DNA of 33,222 nucleotides from JBEOJY01 sp040275305. Its GTDB lineage: Bacteria > Pseudomonadota > Alphaproteobacteria > UBA9219. Both the position numbers and the translations under genes were made by a program. Below are positions 16,089 through 24,983 of the stretch, in pieces. Location of the stretch: the NCBI GenBank assembly GCA_040275305.1, contig JBEOJY010000015.1, forward strand, positions 1-33,222, read 5' to 3'. Position 1 is the stretch's first letter. Each line of letters begins with the position of its first letter. The notes under the pieces were generated by a model that was not told where the DNA came from, did not search any database, and saw nothing but the letters and a program-made list of their open reading frames with translations.

Positions 16089-17078
16089 TTAGATTTCGAA
16101 GTGGATCATTTTGGTCATGACGGCCCATCCCATCGACATCCAGAACAGGGCTGATCCCAGCATGATCTTGCCTTTGAGTTCATTGAACATGGTCATCATG
16201 TATTCCGAATTCACCAGCATCAGCAGCGTGAACATGATGAAGGGCAGGGAGCCGATGATCATGGCGCTGGCCTTCGCTTCGGCCGACATGGCCTTGATCT
16301 TGAGGCGCAATTGTCTGCGGCGGCGGATCAGGTCGGATAGATTGCCGAGCGTTTCCGCGAGGTTGCCACCGGTTTCCTTTTGAATGGCCATCGCGATGAT
16401 GAGAAAGCGGTATTCCGGGCTGTCGATACGTGGTGCCACTTCCCACATCGAGGCTTCGAGGCTGCGGCCCATATGCACGCCATCCGCGATGCGATGAAAC
16501 TCGATGCCGACAGGATCCGGCATTTCGCGTCCGACGGCAGCGATGGATTCCGTGATGGGAAGGCCTGAGCGCAAGCCACGGCACATGGTGTCTATCGCTT
16601 CGGGAAAGGTATTCAGGAATTTTTTTAGTCGACGCGCGCCCATCGTGCCGACGATAAAATGGGGGAGGCCCAAGCCGAGAATGCACCCCATCAACACGCA
16701 GGAGATTTTTGCCCAGCCGATCATTTGGAACACGAGGTAGAAGATAAGGGCCAGAAGGAGATTGATCAGAAAATATTCTCCAAGTGAAATATTCCGGCCT
16801 GTTCTGGCAAGCCTTCCCCTTAGTTTATTCGGATTAGGCAATAATTTGACGAGCTGATTGACGAGCGCAATTCCGCTGTCGCTTTGATCGCGGACGGCGC
16901 GTTGCGGCCTGCCATGCGTGTCAATTTTGCGCGAGCCTCCGCCCTGCAGGCCGACGCGCGCGAGGCGGCGGCTCATGTCTTCGCCTTTGTCGCCGCTGAA
17001 AGCCAGAATGAGCATGAGGAGGCATGCACCGCCTCCGGCGGCGATAACCCAAGGCATGGATGCTGGATCGAGTGACAT
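16089..17078 (-). CDS. tadB: Tad pilus inner-membrane platform protein TadB
   Basis: The partner of TadC, 329 residues, with a GspF-like domain. Visible features are an N-terminal membrane helix (VIAAGGGACLLMLILAF), a central pair of hydrophobic segments, the family block FPEAIDTMCRGLRSGLPITE, and then AIQKETGGNLAETLGNLSDL with RRRRQLRLKIKAMSAEAKAS. No good Shine-Dalgarno precedes the ATG, only a C-rich run on the minus strand. The gap to cpaF is 149 bases, larger than elsewhere in the operon. Confidence 0.93.
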   Translation of the reverse strand: MSLDPASMPWVIAAGGGACLLMLILAFSGDKGEDMSRRLARVGLQGGGSRKIDTHGRPQRAVRDQSDSGIALVNQLVKLLPNPNKLRGRLARTGRNISLGEYFLINLLLALIFYLVFQMIGWAKISCVLMGCILGLGLPHFIVGTMGARRLKKFLNTFPEAIDTMCRGLRSGLPITESIAAVGREMPDPVGIEFHRIADGVHMGRSLEASMWEVAPRIDSPEYRFLIIAMAIQKETGGNLAETLGNLSDLIRRRRQLRLKIKAMSAEAKASAMIIGSLPFIMFTLLMLVNSEYMMTMFNELKGKIMLGSALFWMSMGWAVMTKMIHFEI

Positions 17079-17227
17079 GGGGGGGTGTCTTGACGTTGGT
17101 TCAGGAGGGTGGTTGATGGCGGCTGAGGATACAGGAAATAATCGTTAAGGAAAACAATAGATCACTTCTAAGCAGCTTGCGCGAGATTCGTTATCGCGAT
17201 GACAGTCCTTGCGGCTTGGGAGCCGCC

Positions 17228-18937
17228 TTATTCTTTCAACGCTTCCATCATTTGCTTGTCAAGGCCGAAATAGGCCGCTTTGGGCAGGCAATGCGGATGC
17301 AGACCGTGATTTTTGAAATCGACGATCAGTTTTCCGTCGGGCATTTCTCCAGTGATATCACATGTGTAGAGATCCTGCATGGTGATGACATCGCCTTCCA
17401 TGCCGGTGATTTCTGAGATATGCGTCACGCGGCGCGAGCCGTCGCGCAGGCGGCTGACCTGAATAATCATATCGACGGCGGCGGCGATTTGCTGGCGGAT
17501 GGCGCGCGGCGCGAGGTTGGCGCTGGCCATGCTGACGAGATTCTCAAGGCGCATGAGCGCCTCGCGCGGGCGGTTGGCGTGGACGGTCGAGAGCGATCCA
17601 TCGTGGCCGGTGTTCATGGCTTGCAACATGTCGAGCGCTTCGGGTCCGCGCGTTTCGCCGACGATGATACGGTCCGGGCGCATGCGCAGCGCGTTTTTGA
17701 CAAGGTCGCGCATGTTGATTTCGCCGTGGCCTTCCAGATTAGGCGGGCGCGTTTCGAGACGCACTACGTGGGGCTGTTGCAACTGGAGTTCGGCGGCATC
17801 TTCGATGGTGACGATGCGTTCGCCGTTGTCAATCATTTGCGAGAGCGCGTTCAGCAGCGTGGTTTTACCCGAACCGGTGCCTCCTGAAATCAGGATGTTG
17901 ACGCGACAGCGTCCGACGATGCGCAGGACCTTGGCCATGTTCGGCGAGATGCTGTTGAACTTGGTCATGGTGTCGAGCGTGATCTTCTTCTTCGAGAATT
18001 TGCGGATGGTGATGGTGGGGCCGTCGATGGCGAGCGGCGGAATGATGATGTTGACGCGGCTTCCGTCGGCGAGGCGCGCATCGCAGAGCGGCGAGCTTTC
18101 GTCGATGCGTCGACCGATGGCGGTCACGATGCGGGTGGCTATGGCGAGCACATGGGAATTGTCGCGGAACTGCACGTCCGACAGCACCAACTTGCCTTTG
18201 TTTTCGATGTAGACTTGTCTGGGGCCGTTGACCATGACTTCCGAGATGCTTTCGTCGGCGAGTAGCGGTTCGAGAGGACCGAGGCCCAGCATGTCGTCGA
18301 GAAGCTGCTTGACGAGTTCCTCGCGTTCGGTGCCGTTGAGCTGGGTTTTGGTTTCGCTTAAGATTTCAGCGACGAGTCCCTTGATGTCGCGCGCCAGATC
18401 GTCGCGCGCCATTTTCGCGGCGGCGGATGTGTCGATGCGTTCCAGCACGATGGGCTGGACTTTAATCTTGGCGTTGTCGATCGTCGCGCGGCTCGGGTTG
18501 CGCGCATAGGGGTTGGATGGCGGCGGCTCAGGCGCCGACTCTGCGGGAGATGGCGCTTCCGGCGTTGGCTGCGGCTGGGCGCCGGGGGACGCAGCGGGAG
18601 CGGCAGCCGATGGTTCCGCTGGGGTTGTAGCCGGGGCAGCGGCGGGCGGGGGCGGCGGCGGGTTTGCCGATATGCTGTTGACACCTGCGATAAAGGCGTT
18701 GACGAGCGCCGTGATGAGATCACGCTGATCGAGCAGGTTGATTTCAAGGTTATGGCTGCTCAGGAATTCTTGCGCGCATTGCTTGGCTTCGCGCGCGACA
18801 TCGGCTCTTGCTAGCCATGCGGCTTTGTCATGGGGTATTTTCTGCCGCAGGAATGGCAGAATCATTTCCTTCAATTCCGCGAGTGGCTGGGATTGTCCGG
18901 GGCCAGCTGGAGGCGGAGGGGGGGCTGGCGCATTCAT
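17228..18937 (-). CDS. cpaF: Tad pilus assembly ATPase CpaF/TadA
   Basis: The cytoplasmic secretion ATPase of the VirB11/GspE family that powers Flp pilus assembly. Residues 1-90 form an N-terminal helical domain. Residues 92-140 are a Pro/Ala linker. The family N-domain follows, with GLGPLEPLLADESISEVMVN at about 218-237. Walker A is GGTGSGKT at 352-359, followed by TIEDAAELQL and the DRIIVGETRGPEALDMLQAM and MNTGHDGSLSTVHAN blocks. At 569 residues it is longer than the usual 450-500 because of the N-terminal domain and linker. It lies 52 bases after cpaE. Confidence 0.95.
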   Translation of the reverse strand: MNAPAPPPPPAGPGQSQPLAELKEMILPFLRQKIPHDKAAWLARADVAREAKQCAQEFLSSHNLEINLLDQRDLITALVNAFIAGVNSISANPPPPPPAAAPATTPAEPSAAAPAASPGAQPQPTPEAPSPAESAPEPPPSNPYARNPSRATIDNAKIKVQPIVLERIDTSAAAKMARDDLARDIKGLVAEILSETKTQLNGTEREELVKQLLDDMLGLGPLEPLLADESISEVMVNGPRQVYIENKGKLVLSDVQFRDNSHVLAIATRIVTAIGRRIDESSPLCDARLADGSRVNIIIPPLAIDGPTITIRKFSKKKITLDTMTKFNSISPNMAKVLRIVGRCRVNILISGGTGSGKTTLLNALSQMIDNGERIVTIEDAAELQLQQPHVVRLETRPPNLEGHGEINMRDLVKNALRMRPDRIIVGETRGPEALDMLQAMNTGHDGSLSTVHANRPREALMRLENLVSMASANLAPRAIRQQIAAAVDMIIQVSRLRDGSRRVTHISEITGMEGDVITMQDLYTCDITGEMPDGKLIVDFKNHGLHPHCLPKAAYFGLDKQMMEALKE

Positions 18938-18989
18938 GGTTGGCGCGTTTCTTGAGCGGAGGCCCGACGTTTGTCATAACGCGCGCGCA

Positions 18990-20282
18990 TTAGCTACCGC
19001 CTTTGGGGTTGGGTGGCGCGGCGCTCTTTTTGTCTGACGACTTTTCTCCTCCGGACAGTTTTTGCCAGAAGCTGCCTCCTTTCTTCGGGTTCTTGGGATC
19101 TTCCTCTGTTTGGCCGCTAAGCTTTTGGGCCAGCGTGAGCATGGTCTTCGTCACGGGCGCGGTTCTGGCGACGGCGCCTAGCGCTTTTCCGGTATTCGCG
19201 CAGCCTGCGATGGTCTTTGGGTCGTCAGGAATCGTGTAGTCAATCTTCGCTTGCGCGCCCTTTTCGAAGGCGGCTTGATCCAGCTGTCCTAGACGCGATG
19301 CGCCGATGCGCGATACGACGATGGTGACGGTCGCCGTGCAATCCAGATTCTTGAGCGCGGTTTTGATTCGAAGCGTATCGCGGATTCCCGCTAGCGAAAG
19401 TTCGGTGATCAGCACGATTTCGTGCGCCGACGCCAGAAGCCGTTTTTGGCCGGGGATTTGATGGCGCGGGAGGTCAACGATGATGAAGTCGAGGTTGTTT
19501 TTCATTTCCTTCAGAAGCGCCGAGATCGCGCTGCTGTCGGTTTGTATGAACTCGTCCACGGCTTCTTCCGCGCCGAGCACGGAGAAGAGTTCGCTTTCCG
19601 CCACCATCGAGCTTGCGATCATCAGGCTGTCGACGCGGTGCGGCGAGTTGACGATGTCGCGCAGGCCGTGGCCGGGTTCGAGGTCCAGCGCCAGCGAGCT
19701 GGTGCCAAACTGAAGGTCGAGGTCGAGCAGCGCGCCGGTCAGACTCAGTTCGTGCGCCAATAGCCACCCGACATTAATCGCGATGGTGCTGGCTCCGACG
19801 CCTCCTCTGGCGCCTATCATCACGATGATGCGGCATTCTTTCGCGTTGGGTTTTCCGAGCGAAATCCCGCGCAGGGCGGCGGCCATGGACTGATTCAGCA
19901 AGTTGTCGGTAAGCGGTTTTACTAGATAATCGAGCGCTCCCGCTCCCAATATCTGCCTGTACAGGCTTACGTCGTTGGCTGAACCAATGACGATCATTTT
20001 GCTTTCCGGCCCGCATAATCCGGTCAGCCGCGCCACTGTGGCCACGGGGCTGTCGAGTCCGTCGATATCCACGACCGAGAGTTTGGGCGGAGCGGACGCT
20101 TCCAGCATTTGCGCGAACAGGTCTGGTCCCGCGAGTTGCACGGTGGCGGGGGGATAGCCTTGCTTTGTGGTCCAGATGCGCAGCGTCAGGACGGATTCGT
20201 CATCCATGACGAAGGCCATGAACTCGCCATGCATGACGGCTTCGCCTCCACCTGATTGCGAAAAGGTGCTCCGTCCGCTCAT
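18990..20282 (-). CDS. cpaE: Tad pilus localisation protein CpaE/TadZ
   Basis: A MinD/ParA-like ATPase fused to an atypical receiver domain; in the family it places the Tad machine at a cell pole. The receiver-like part covers about residues 20-140 (MIVIGSANDVSLYRQILGAG, then ALDYLVKPL). The deviant Walker A is GARGGVGAST at about 157-166. Arginine replaces the first lysine and alanine the final Walker lysine, so ATP use may be weak. DFIIVDLPRH and a Lys/Ser-rich C-terminal tail follow. It starts 26 bases after cpaD. Confidence 0.92.
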   Translation of the reverse strand: MSGRSTFSQSGGGEAVMHGEFMAFVMDDESVLTLRIWTTKQGYPPATVQLAGPDLFAQMLEASAPPKLSVVDIDGLDSPVATVARLTGLCGPESKMIVIGSANDVSLYRQILGAGALDYLVKPLTDNLLNQSMAAALRGISLGKPNAKECRIIVMIGARGGVGASTIAINVGWLLAHELSLTGALLDLDLQFGTSSLALDLEPGHGLRDIVNSPHRVDSLMIASSMVAESELFSVLGAEEAVDEFIQTDSSAISALLKEMKNNLDFIIVDLPRHQIPGQKRLLASAHEIVLITELSLAGIRDTLRIKTALKNLDCTATVTIVVSRIGASRLGQLDQAAFEKGAQAKIDYTIPDDPKTIAGCANTGKALGAVARTAPVTKTMLTLAQKLSGQTEEDPKNPKKGGSFWQKLSGGEKSSDKKSAAPPNPKGGS

Positions 20283-20308
20283 TGGGTCAACCTGTCTGCC
20301 ATTTGTCC

Positions 20309-20803
20309 TTAGGGCTTGGATTTGGACGAGGACGATCCCGAACTTGCCGCAACTTCTCCGGTCATGCTGGAGGCTGGCGTGGAGGCTGTCGTCGTCGCGA
20401 CTGAGTTGGCATCCGAGCCCGTCCAGATCAGGCCGCGTGTTTGGTTGTTGCGATAGCGGACGACTGCGCCGAGAGACGTTACGCTATCAGGAGCTCCCAC
20501 GGGGCGCCCTTCCAGAAGGTCTTCGGGGCGATCAATCATGAGCGCGAGATTACGCGCGTTCGCGCAGCCAAATTGCGGCAAAGGCTGGTTGTCGAAGGGA
20601 TCGGTGATGTCGGCGTTCCAGCTTGCGCATTGCGGAGGGATGGCGGCGGTTTTACCGTTCTGCGTTTTGACGTGGATGGCGTAATCGGGCTTTGGCGTCG
20701 GAGGGAGTTCGACGCAAGCGGTAGCCATAAGAGCCGCAAGCAGCGCCGAGGCTTGAAAGAGGGCGCTCCTTGATGGGCAGGAAAGAAACAGAATGCGATG
20801 CAT
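20309..20803 (-). CDS. cpaD: Tad pilus lipoprotein CpaD
   Basis: An outer-membrane-associated lipoprotein of the Tad secretin complex. The ATG at 20803 has AAGGAG five bases upstream. A signal peptide ends in a lipobox-like ALMATAC, placing the lipidated cysteine at about residue 30. The CpaD family signature follows: QCASWNADITDPFDNQPLPQ and then FGCANARNLALMIDRPEDLL. At 164 residues it is shorter than many CpaD proteins (about 200-230), ending in a Ser/Thr-rich tail. It starts 15 bases after cpaC. Confidence 0.9.
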   Translation of the reverse strand: MHRILFLSCPSRSALFQASALLAALMATACVELPPTPKPDYAIHVKTQNGKTAAIPPQCASWNADITDPFDNQPLPQFGCANARNLALMIDRPEDLLEGRPVGAPDSVTSLGAVVRYRNNQTRGLIWTGSDANSVATTTASTPASSMTGEVAASSGSSSSKSKP

Positions 20804-20818
20804 GATGACTCCTTCCGA

Positions 20819-22966
20819 TCACTCCAAAACAAATCCGCCGGTTCCCGTCGCGTGGTCGCTTGCGTGAGGCGATGCTGGCGCTGGGACTGGCTTGAGTTTT
20901 GTATCTTGAGTTTGCGGTTTCTTTTTGCTGACGGGTTTGGGGGCTGGCGTGGCGTTGCTGGTTGCGGGTTGCGGCGCTTTCGTTTCTGTTTTGTCGACTG
21001 CGGTCGCAGGGGCTGTCGATGTCGATGTCGTTGTTGCCGGGGCGGTAGGCATCGGCGTTGCTTCTGGGGCAGGTTTGGCGTCCACCTGTTGGGCCGGAGC
21101 TTCCGGTTTGATTGCCGGAGACGTTTCTTGCTTCATGGGTTCCGCTTTAGCGGATTCCTTTTCTTTGGCCGCGCTGTCTTGTCCGGTGGCCGGAGGCGTT
21201 GTTGCGGGGGAGGTTGTCGCGGTGGTTCCTGCAGTTTCTGGCGGTTGGATCGGCGTTTCCGATTTAGCCGCCGCTGGTGGCGGTGGCGGTGACTGTGACG
21301 CAGATGCGCCGGAAGCTGGCATTGCCGCCGATGCGGGGTGCGTTGTTTTGGCGCGAGGGCTTGCTGCGTCCGTTTGATTGCCGGATGGCGGCGTTTTTGC
21401 CGCTGGCTTCGGTTTGGCGCGCGGTTTGATTTGTTTGCTTGATGTCTGCGCGGCTGATGGGGCCACCACTGGCGACATGGGGGCTGTTGTCACGGCATCC
21501 GGCGCAAGCGATATGTCTCTGACGCCAACGGGATCGCCGCTCATGGTTCGCGCTTCGGGATTGGCGCTGCTGTAACGTAGATCAGCCAGACGCTCTTCTT
21601 CGTTCGGCGGACTGTAGCCATCGGTCGGAAGCGCTAGTTTTTCCCCGGAGGGGCGCACGATGTAAGGCGTGATGATGATGACAAGTTCCGTTTGTCCGTT
21701 CTGGAAGCGCGTGGAGCGGAAGAGCGCGCCGATGATCGGCAAATCGCCCAGCAACGGGTATTTGTTGATCGTCTGGGTCTGATTGTTGTCGAGAAGACCT
21801 GCGATGGCGAAGCTTTGGCCGCTTGCGACTTCCACGGTAGTTTCGGCCCGGCGGGTCGAGATGGCGGGAACTGTGATGTTGCTTTCAATGATCGAACCCG
21901 TGGTCGTCAGCTGGCTGACTTCGGGCTTGACGTGGAGATTAATGCGGTTTTCGCCTATCAGAGTTGGCGTGAAAGCCAGCGAAATGCCGTAGGATTTGAA
22001 GGAGATGCTGATGGTTCCGTTGCCTTGCGGGATCGGGACCGGGAATTCGCCACCGGCGAGGAAGTTGGCCGTTTCGCCCGACATGGCTGTTAGGTTCGGT
22101 TCCGCGAGAATGGTGACGAGGCCGTCTTGCGCCAGCGCATCAATCAATCCGTCGACGGTTAGCTTATCGCCGAACTTTTTGGACACGCCGATGACGTTAT
22201 TCGGCAGGCTGAGAGCCGTATTGCTGGGGCGCGTGCTGATAACGCTGGACGCTCCAGCCAAGGCCGAGACGCCCGTCGCGAGGCCGAACGTGAAGCCGCT
22301 GAGCTGGCCGATGCTTTGCCAGTTGAAGCCTAGGGAACTGTCGATGTTGCGCGCGACTTCGGCGAAGCGCACGCGAATTTGCACCTGATTGCTGCCGCCG
22401 ACACGGATGCGGTTGATAATATCGCCGCCTGAAGCGGGAAGGTAGCGCTGCGCTAGTTTGAAGACATCGGCAATCGTGGCGGCGTCTTTAGCGATTCCTG
22501 CCAGCACGATTCCGTTGGGAACCGATTCCACGCGGATTTTGTTTCCGGGAATGATGTTGTTGATCTCACGACGCAGGGTGCTTAAGTCCTGCACGACCCG
22601 GATGGTGCGGTGTTCCAGCGTCGCGCCGCTTGCCTCCGTCGCCATGAATGTGGTGTCGCCCGCGCGCTTGCCAAAGATCATGATCGATGTCGGAGACATG
22701 ACTTGAACGTCGGCGATATCGGGGTTGGCGATGAAGACAGACGATGCCGGAGTTTTCAGTTCGAGAGAATAGCCATGGTCGACGTTAACGTAGAGCGGTT
22801 TGGGGGCGTTGTCCTTTGGTTTTATGGCAGAAGTTATTGGTTTGGCTTCGTCATTCGCCGCGACGATCATTGGGTCCTCGGGGCGAAGCTGGCTTGCGTT
22901 TAACAATTCAGGCAGGGCGACAGTCAAGGCCAGCGCGACGATGATCAGGGCTAATCGTTTGAACAT
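20819..22966 (-). CDS. cpaC: Tad outer-membrane secretin CpaC/RcpA with long Pro/Ala tail
   Basis: The outer-membrane channel of the Flp pilus. A signal peptide is followed by the pilus N-domain (about residues 55-115, with SVFIANPDIADVQVMSP) and a BON-like domain (about 130-185). The secretin domain runs from about 230 to 445, with EPNLTAMSGETANFLAGGEF and ending TELVIIITPYIVRPSG. Residues from about 505 to the end are a low-complexity Pro/Ala/Thr/Lys tail of around 200 residues, making the protein 715 residues against about 500 for the usual family member. GAGGAG lies seven bases before the ATG. The tail may reach peptidoglycan or the cell exterior; that is speculation. Confidence 0.94.
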   Translation of the reverse strand: MFKRLALIIVALALTVALPELLNASQLRPEDPMIVAANDEAKPITSAIKPKDNAPKPLYVNVDHGYSLELKTPASSVFIANPDIADVQVMSPTSIMIFGKRAGDTTFMATEASGATLEHRTIRVVQDLSTLRREINNIIPGNKIRVESVPNGIVLAGIAKDAATIADVFKLAQRYLPASGGDIINRIRVGGSNQVQIRVRFAEVARNIDSSLGFNWQSIGQLSGFTFGLATGVSALAGASSVISTRPSNTALSLPNNVIGVSKKFGDKLTVDGLIDALAQDGLVTILAEPNLTAMSGETANFLAGGEFPVPIPQGNGTISISFKSYGISLAFTPTLIGENRINLHVKPEVSQLTTTGSIIESNITVPAISTRRAETTVEVASGQSFAIAGLLDNNQTQTINKYPLLGDLPIIGALFRSTRFQNGQTELVIIITPYIVRPSGEKLALPTDGYSPPNEEERLADLRYSSANPEARTMSGDPVGVRDISLAPDAVTTAPMSPVVAPSAAQTSSKQIKPRAKPKPAAKTPPSGNQTDAASPRAKTTHPASAAMPASGASASQSPPPPPAAAKSETPIQPPETAGTTATTSPATTPPATGQDSAAKEKESAKAEPMKQETSPAIKPEAPAQQVDAKPAPEATPMPTAPATTTSTSTAPATAVDKTETKAPQPATSNATPAPKPVSKKKPQTQDTKLKPVPAPASPHASDHATGTGGFVLE

Positions 22967-22978
22967 GAACGTTTCTCC

Positions 22979-23998
22979 TCAGCGGCGCCGTTCGAAAACG
23001 GTTTCGGTAATTTCCTTGCCGCGCATGACTTGCACCTTCTGCATCAACGTGTCTTCGCCATTCACGGCGGGGTATACAGGGCTTACGTCGCTGTCCCATG
23101 TCGGGTTGCGCTTGCCTCGCAGCGCTTGCGCGGAGGACGCATTGTCGCCCGCCGCGTTATCCGCAACGCCCGGCGCGGAAGAGGTCGTGCTTTGTTCGGT
23201 CGTGGTGGTGATTTGCGATGTGGATGAGCTTGAAAGACCGGAGTCTGTCGTTAGTTCTTTCGATCCGACGGCGTTCCCTCGTTGCTCTTCTTCGGAGGCC
23301 AGACTGCGGATGATTAGCGATATCATGCCACGGCTGCTGTTGTTTTGGTTGCCGACGATGTCGAGCGCGAGGGCAAGTTTTTCAGCTTGCTTAGGGGTGA
23401 CTTCCAGCGTCGCAAGTTGCGCGACCTTGGGTTCGATGTTGTGATTGTCGCTTTTTTGATCGAGCGCGAGGACGCGCACATCGGTCAACACGGTTTCGCT
23501 GACGCGACGCTCGGTGAGGCTTGAAACGTCCTTACGGCTGAAGCTGTGCGTCAGGATGACGTCCACATGGTCTCCGGGAAAGATGAAGCCCGCGACGCTG
23601 GAACTGGGGGTCAGGGGGATCGTCATCGCGCGCATGCCGGGTAGGAGGATGGCCGCCAGGAATCCTTGTTGATGCGGCTGCACAAGCTTTGCCGAGACAA
23701 TTTGTTCGTCAGTTCGGAACCCTTCGCGGAGCACCGAGCCGACGAGCGAGGAAAGCTCGATCTTGCCTTTTACGTAGAGCTGGCCATTTTCGGCGTTTGC
23801 TGGCCACGGAATCCATTTCAGGTCTGTTTCCTTCAGGACGGTGCCGATGGCGAGATCTCGCGCAGCGGCGGCGACTTCCGTTGTCTTGATCGGCGCTTGC
23901 GCTTGTTGTTTTGGCGCCGTCGTAGACCGGAACGCGAGGAAGGTCGCGAGACCGATGAGAAGCGCGAGGCTTAAGAGGATTATTTTGCGTGAGGACAT
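22979..23998 (-). CDS. cpaB: Tad pilus assembly protein CpaB/RcpC
   Basis: A periplasmic protein of the secretin complex. It has an N-terminal membrane anchor (IILLSLALLIGLATFLAF), a SAF domain at about residues 40-105 (AARDLAIGTVLKETDLKWIP), and the RcpC/CpaB core with MRAMTIPLTPSSSVAGFIFP and GDHVDVILTHSF. At 339 residues it is a little longer than typical, with a Ser/Thr-rich C-terminal third. GAGGAG lies seven bases before the ATG, and the gene starts 12 bases after cpaA. Confidence 0.93.
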   Translation of the reverse strand: MSSRKIILLSLALLIGLATFLAFRSTTAPKQQAQAPIKTTEVAAAARDLAIGTVLKETDLKWIPWPANAENGQLYVKGKIELSSLVGSVLREGFRTDEQIVSAKLVQPHQQGFLAAILLPGMRAMTIPLTPSSSVAGFIFPGDHVDVILTHSFSRKDVSSLTERRVSETVLTDVRVLALDQKSDNHNIEPKVAQLATLEVTPKQAEKLALALDIVGNQNNSSRGMISLIIRSLASEEEQRGNAVGSKELTTDSGLSSSSTSQITTTTEQSTTSSAPGVADNAAGDNASSAQALRGKRNPTWDSDVSPVYPAVNGEDTLMQKVQVMRGKEITETVFERRR

Positions 23999-24010
23999 GA
24001 TCCGTACTCC

Positions 24011-24550
24011 TCAACCAGTGGCTATGTTAGATTGGACAAGATGGGTTTGCGCCATATGCGCGATCATAACGATTCCGCCGATGGCGATGGCGATGCCGTA
24101 GGGGATAGGGGTTTTCGCCAATTTGGCCATGGCTTGCGAAGGGCCTTCGGGCGTGGCACGCGTGGCGCGCAACCAAGTCAGCAGGCCTAAGGACAACGCC
24201 AGCAAACCCCCTGCGAGCGTGATGTAGAATATCATGGGGAGCGCGTAAGCCGGGCCAGCCCAGAGGCTTAAGGAGGCGATGAGTTTCGCATCGCCTGCGC
24301 CGATTAACCGCGTTGCGGTTAACAGGAAGCCAAGCGCGAGCACGATGGCGAAGACAATAAGGTGTCCGGTCCATTGCGGGGTCATGCTGTGCGGCGCCGA
24401 GAGAACCATCGCGGGGAATAACAGAAGCAAAATCAGGCAATATATGTTGGGAATGCGAAAACTGCGTATGTCGTGGTACGCAGCGGCTAACAGCGCAACG
24501 GCAGCGGCGGCCAATATGGCTGCGTGCAAGATTGAAATGTACGACGACAT
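24011..24550 (-). CDS. cpaA: Flp prepilin peptidase CpaA/TadV
   Basis: A short A24-family prepilin peptidase of 179 residues that lacks the N-terminal domain seen in PilD. The catalytic aspartates are in AAAYHDIRSFRIPN and IGAGDAKLIASLSLW. It has about five or six membrane segments. It is the first gene of the tad operon here; the Flp pilin gene that usually precedes it is missing from the window. A TTAA-N7-TTAA box lies seven bases before the ATG, in the place where a ribosome-binding site would be expected. Confidence 0.93.
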   Translation of the reverse strand: MSSYISILHAAILAAAAVALLAAAYHDIRSFRIPNIYCLILLLLFPAMVLSAPHSMTPQWTGHLIVFAIVLALGFLLTATRLIGAGDAKLIASLSLWAGPAYALPMIFYITLAGGLLALSLGLLTWLRATRATPEGPSQAMAKLAKTPIPYGIAIAIGGIVMIAHMAQTHLVQSNIATG

Positions 24551-24983
24551 GTTGCGTTAAGGCCTGCTTAATCAAGAACTGTGAATGCGGGTGACTGCGT
24601 TGGATCGGAGCCGAGGAATGCGGCGCTCCTTTAAGGGTGTTGGCAAAACCTAACTGCTGCTTTGGTTTCTCAGTATTTTCCGCCCTCGTTTTCGCGGGGG
24701 CAAGAGTTCGACGCTTACCTTACGCTTAGTAGCCTTGAGCTCCGGTATCTGGAAACACTGAAAATCCTTTGCCGCAGCGATTTTGTAAACAACTTCTTAC
24801 AAACGTTGTAGGATAGCATAATTAATGACATGTGAATCGGTTAACTTATTCCATTTGCGGAATATCAGGATGCAGCGGCATAGATGCCATGGCACATATT
24901 CTTTCTTGGCCACCGCCAAGCATCGTGGTACCTGTACCTTAGCGCGTTGCCGTTCAACGCCTTGAAAGTCTAAGAGTTTTTCT
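24551..24983. other. Divergent intergenic region between cpaA and comM
   Basis: 433 bases with no convincing gene; I searched both strands for a short Flp pilin (GATAIEYG-type motif) and saw none. It holds the CtrA-type box at 24557-24571 and small dyads such as CCCTCGTTTTCGCGGGGG near 24690. Promoters for both the tad operon and comM must lie here. Confidence 0.6.
24557..24571. promoter_or_regulatory. Perfect CtrA-type box (TTAA-N7-TTAA) upstream of cpaA
   Basis: TTAAGGCCTGCTTAA has the exact half-sites and seven-base spacer of the CtrA binding site. Its right edge on the coding strand is seven bases from the cpaA ATG. CtrA itself is encoded at 30815. In Caulobacter CtrA controls pilus genes. 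The position this close to the start codon would fit repression or a downstream start site better than classical activation. Confidence 0.5.

Noticed and set aside
20441..23444. Several plus-strand frames of 100-240 codons opposite the cpaB, cpaC and cpaD genes
   Set aside because: They are antisense shadows of GC-rich coding sequence with low-complexity translations.
24304..24322. Perfect palindrome TTAACCGC-GTT-GCGGTTAA resembling a CtrA site
   Set aside because: The spacing between TTAA half-sites is 11, not 7, and it lies within the cpaA coding sequence.
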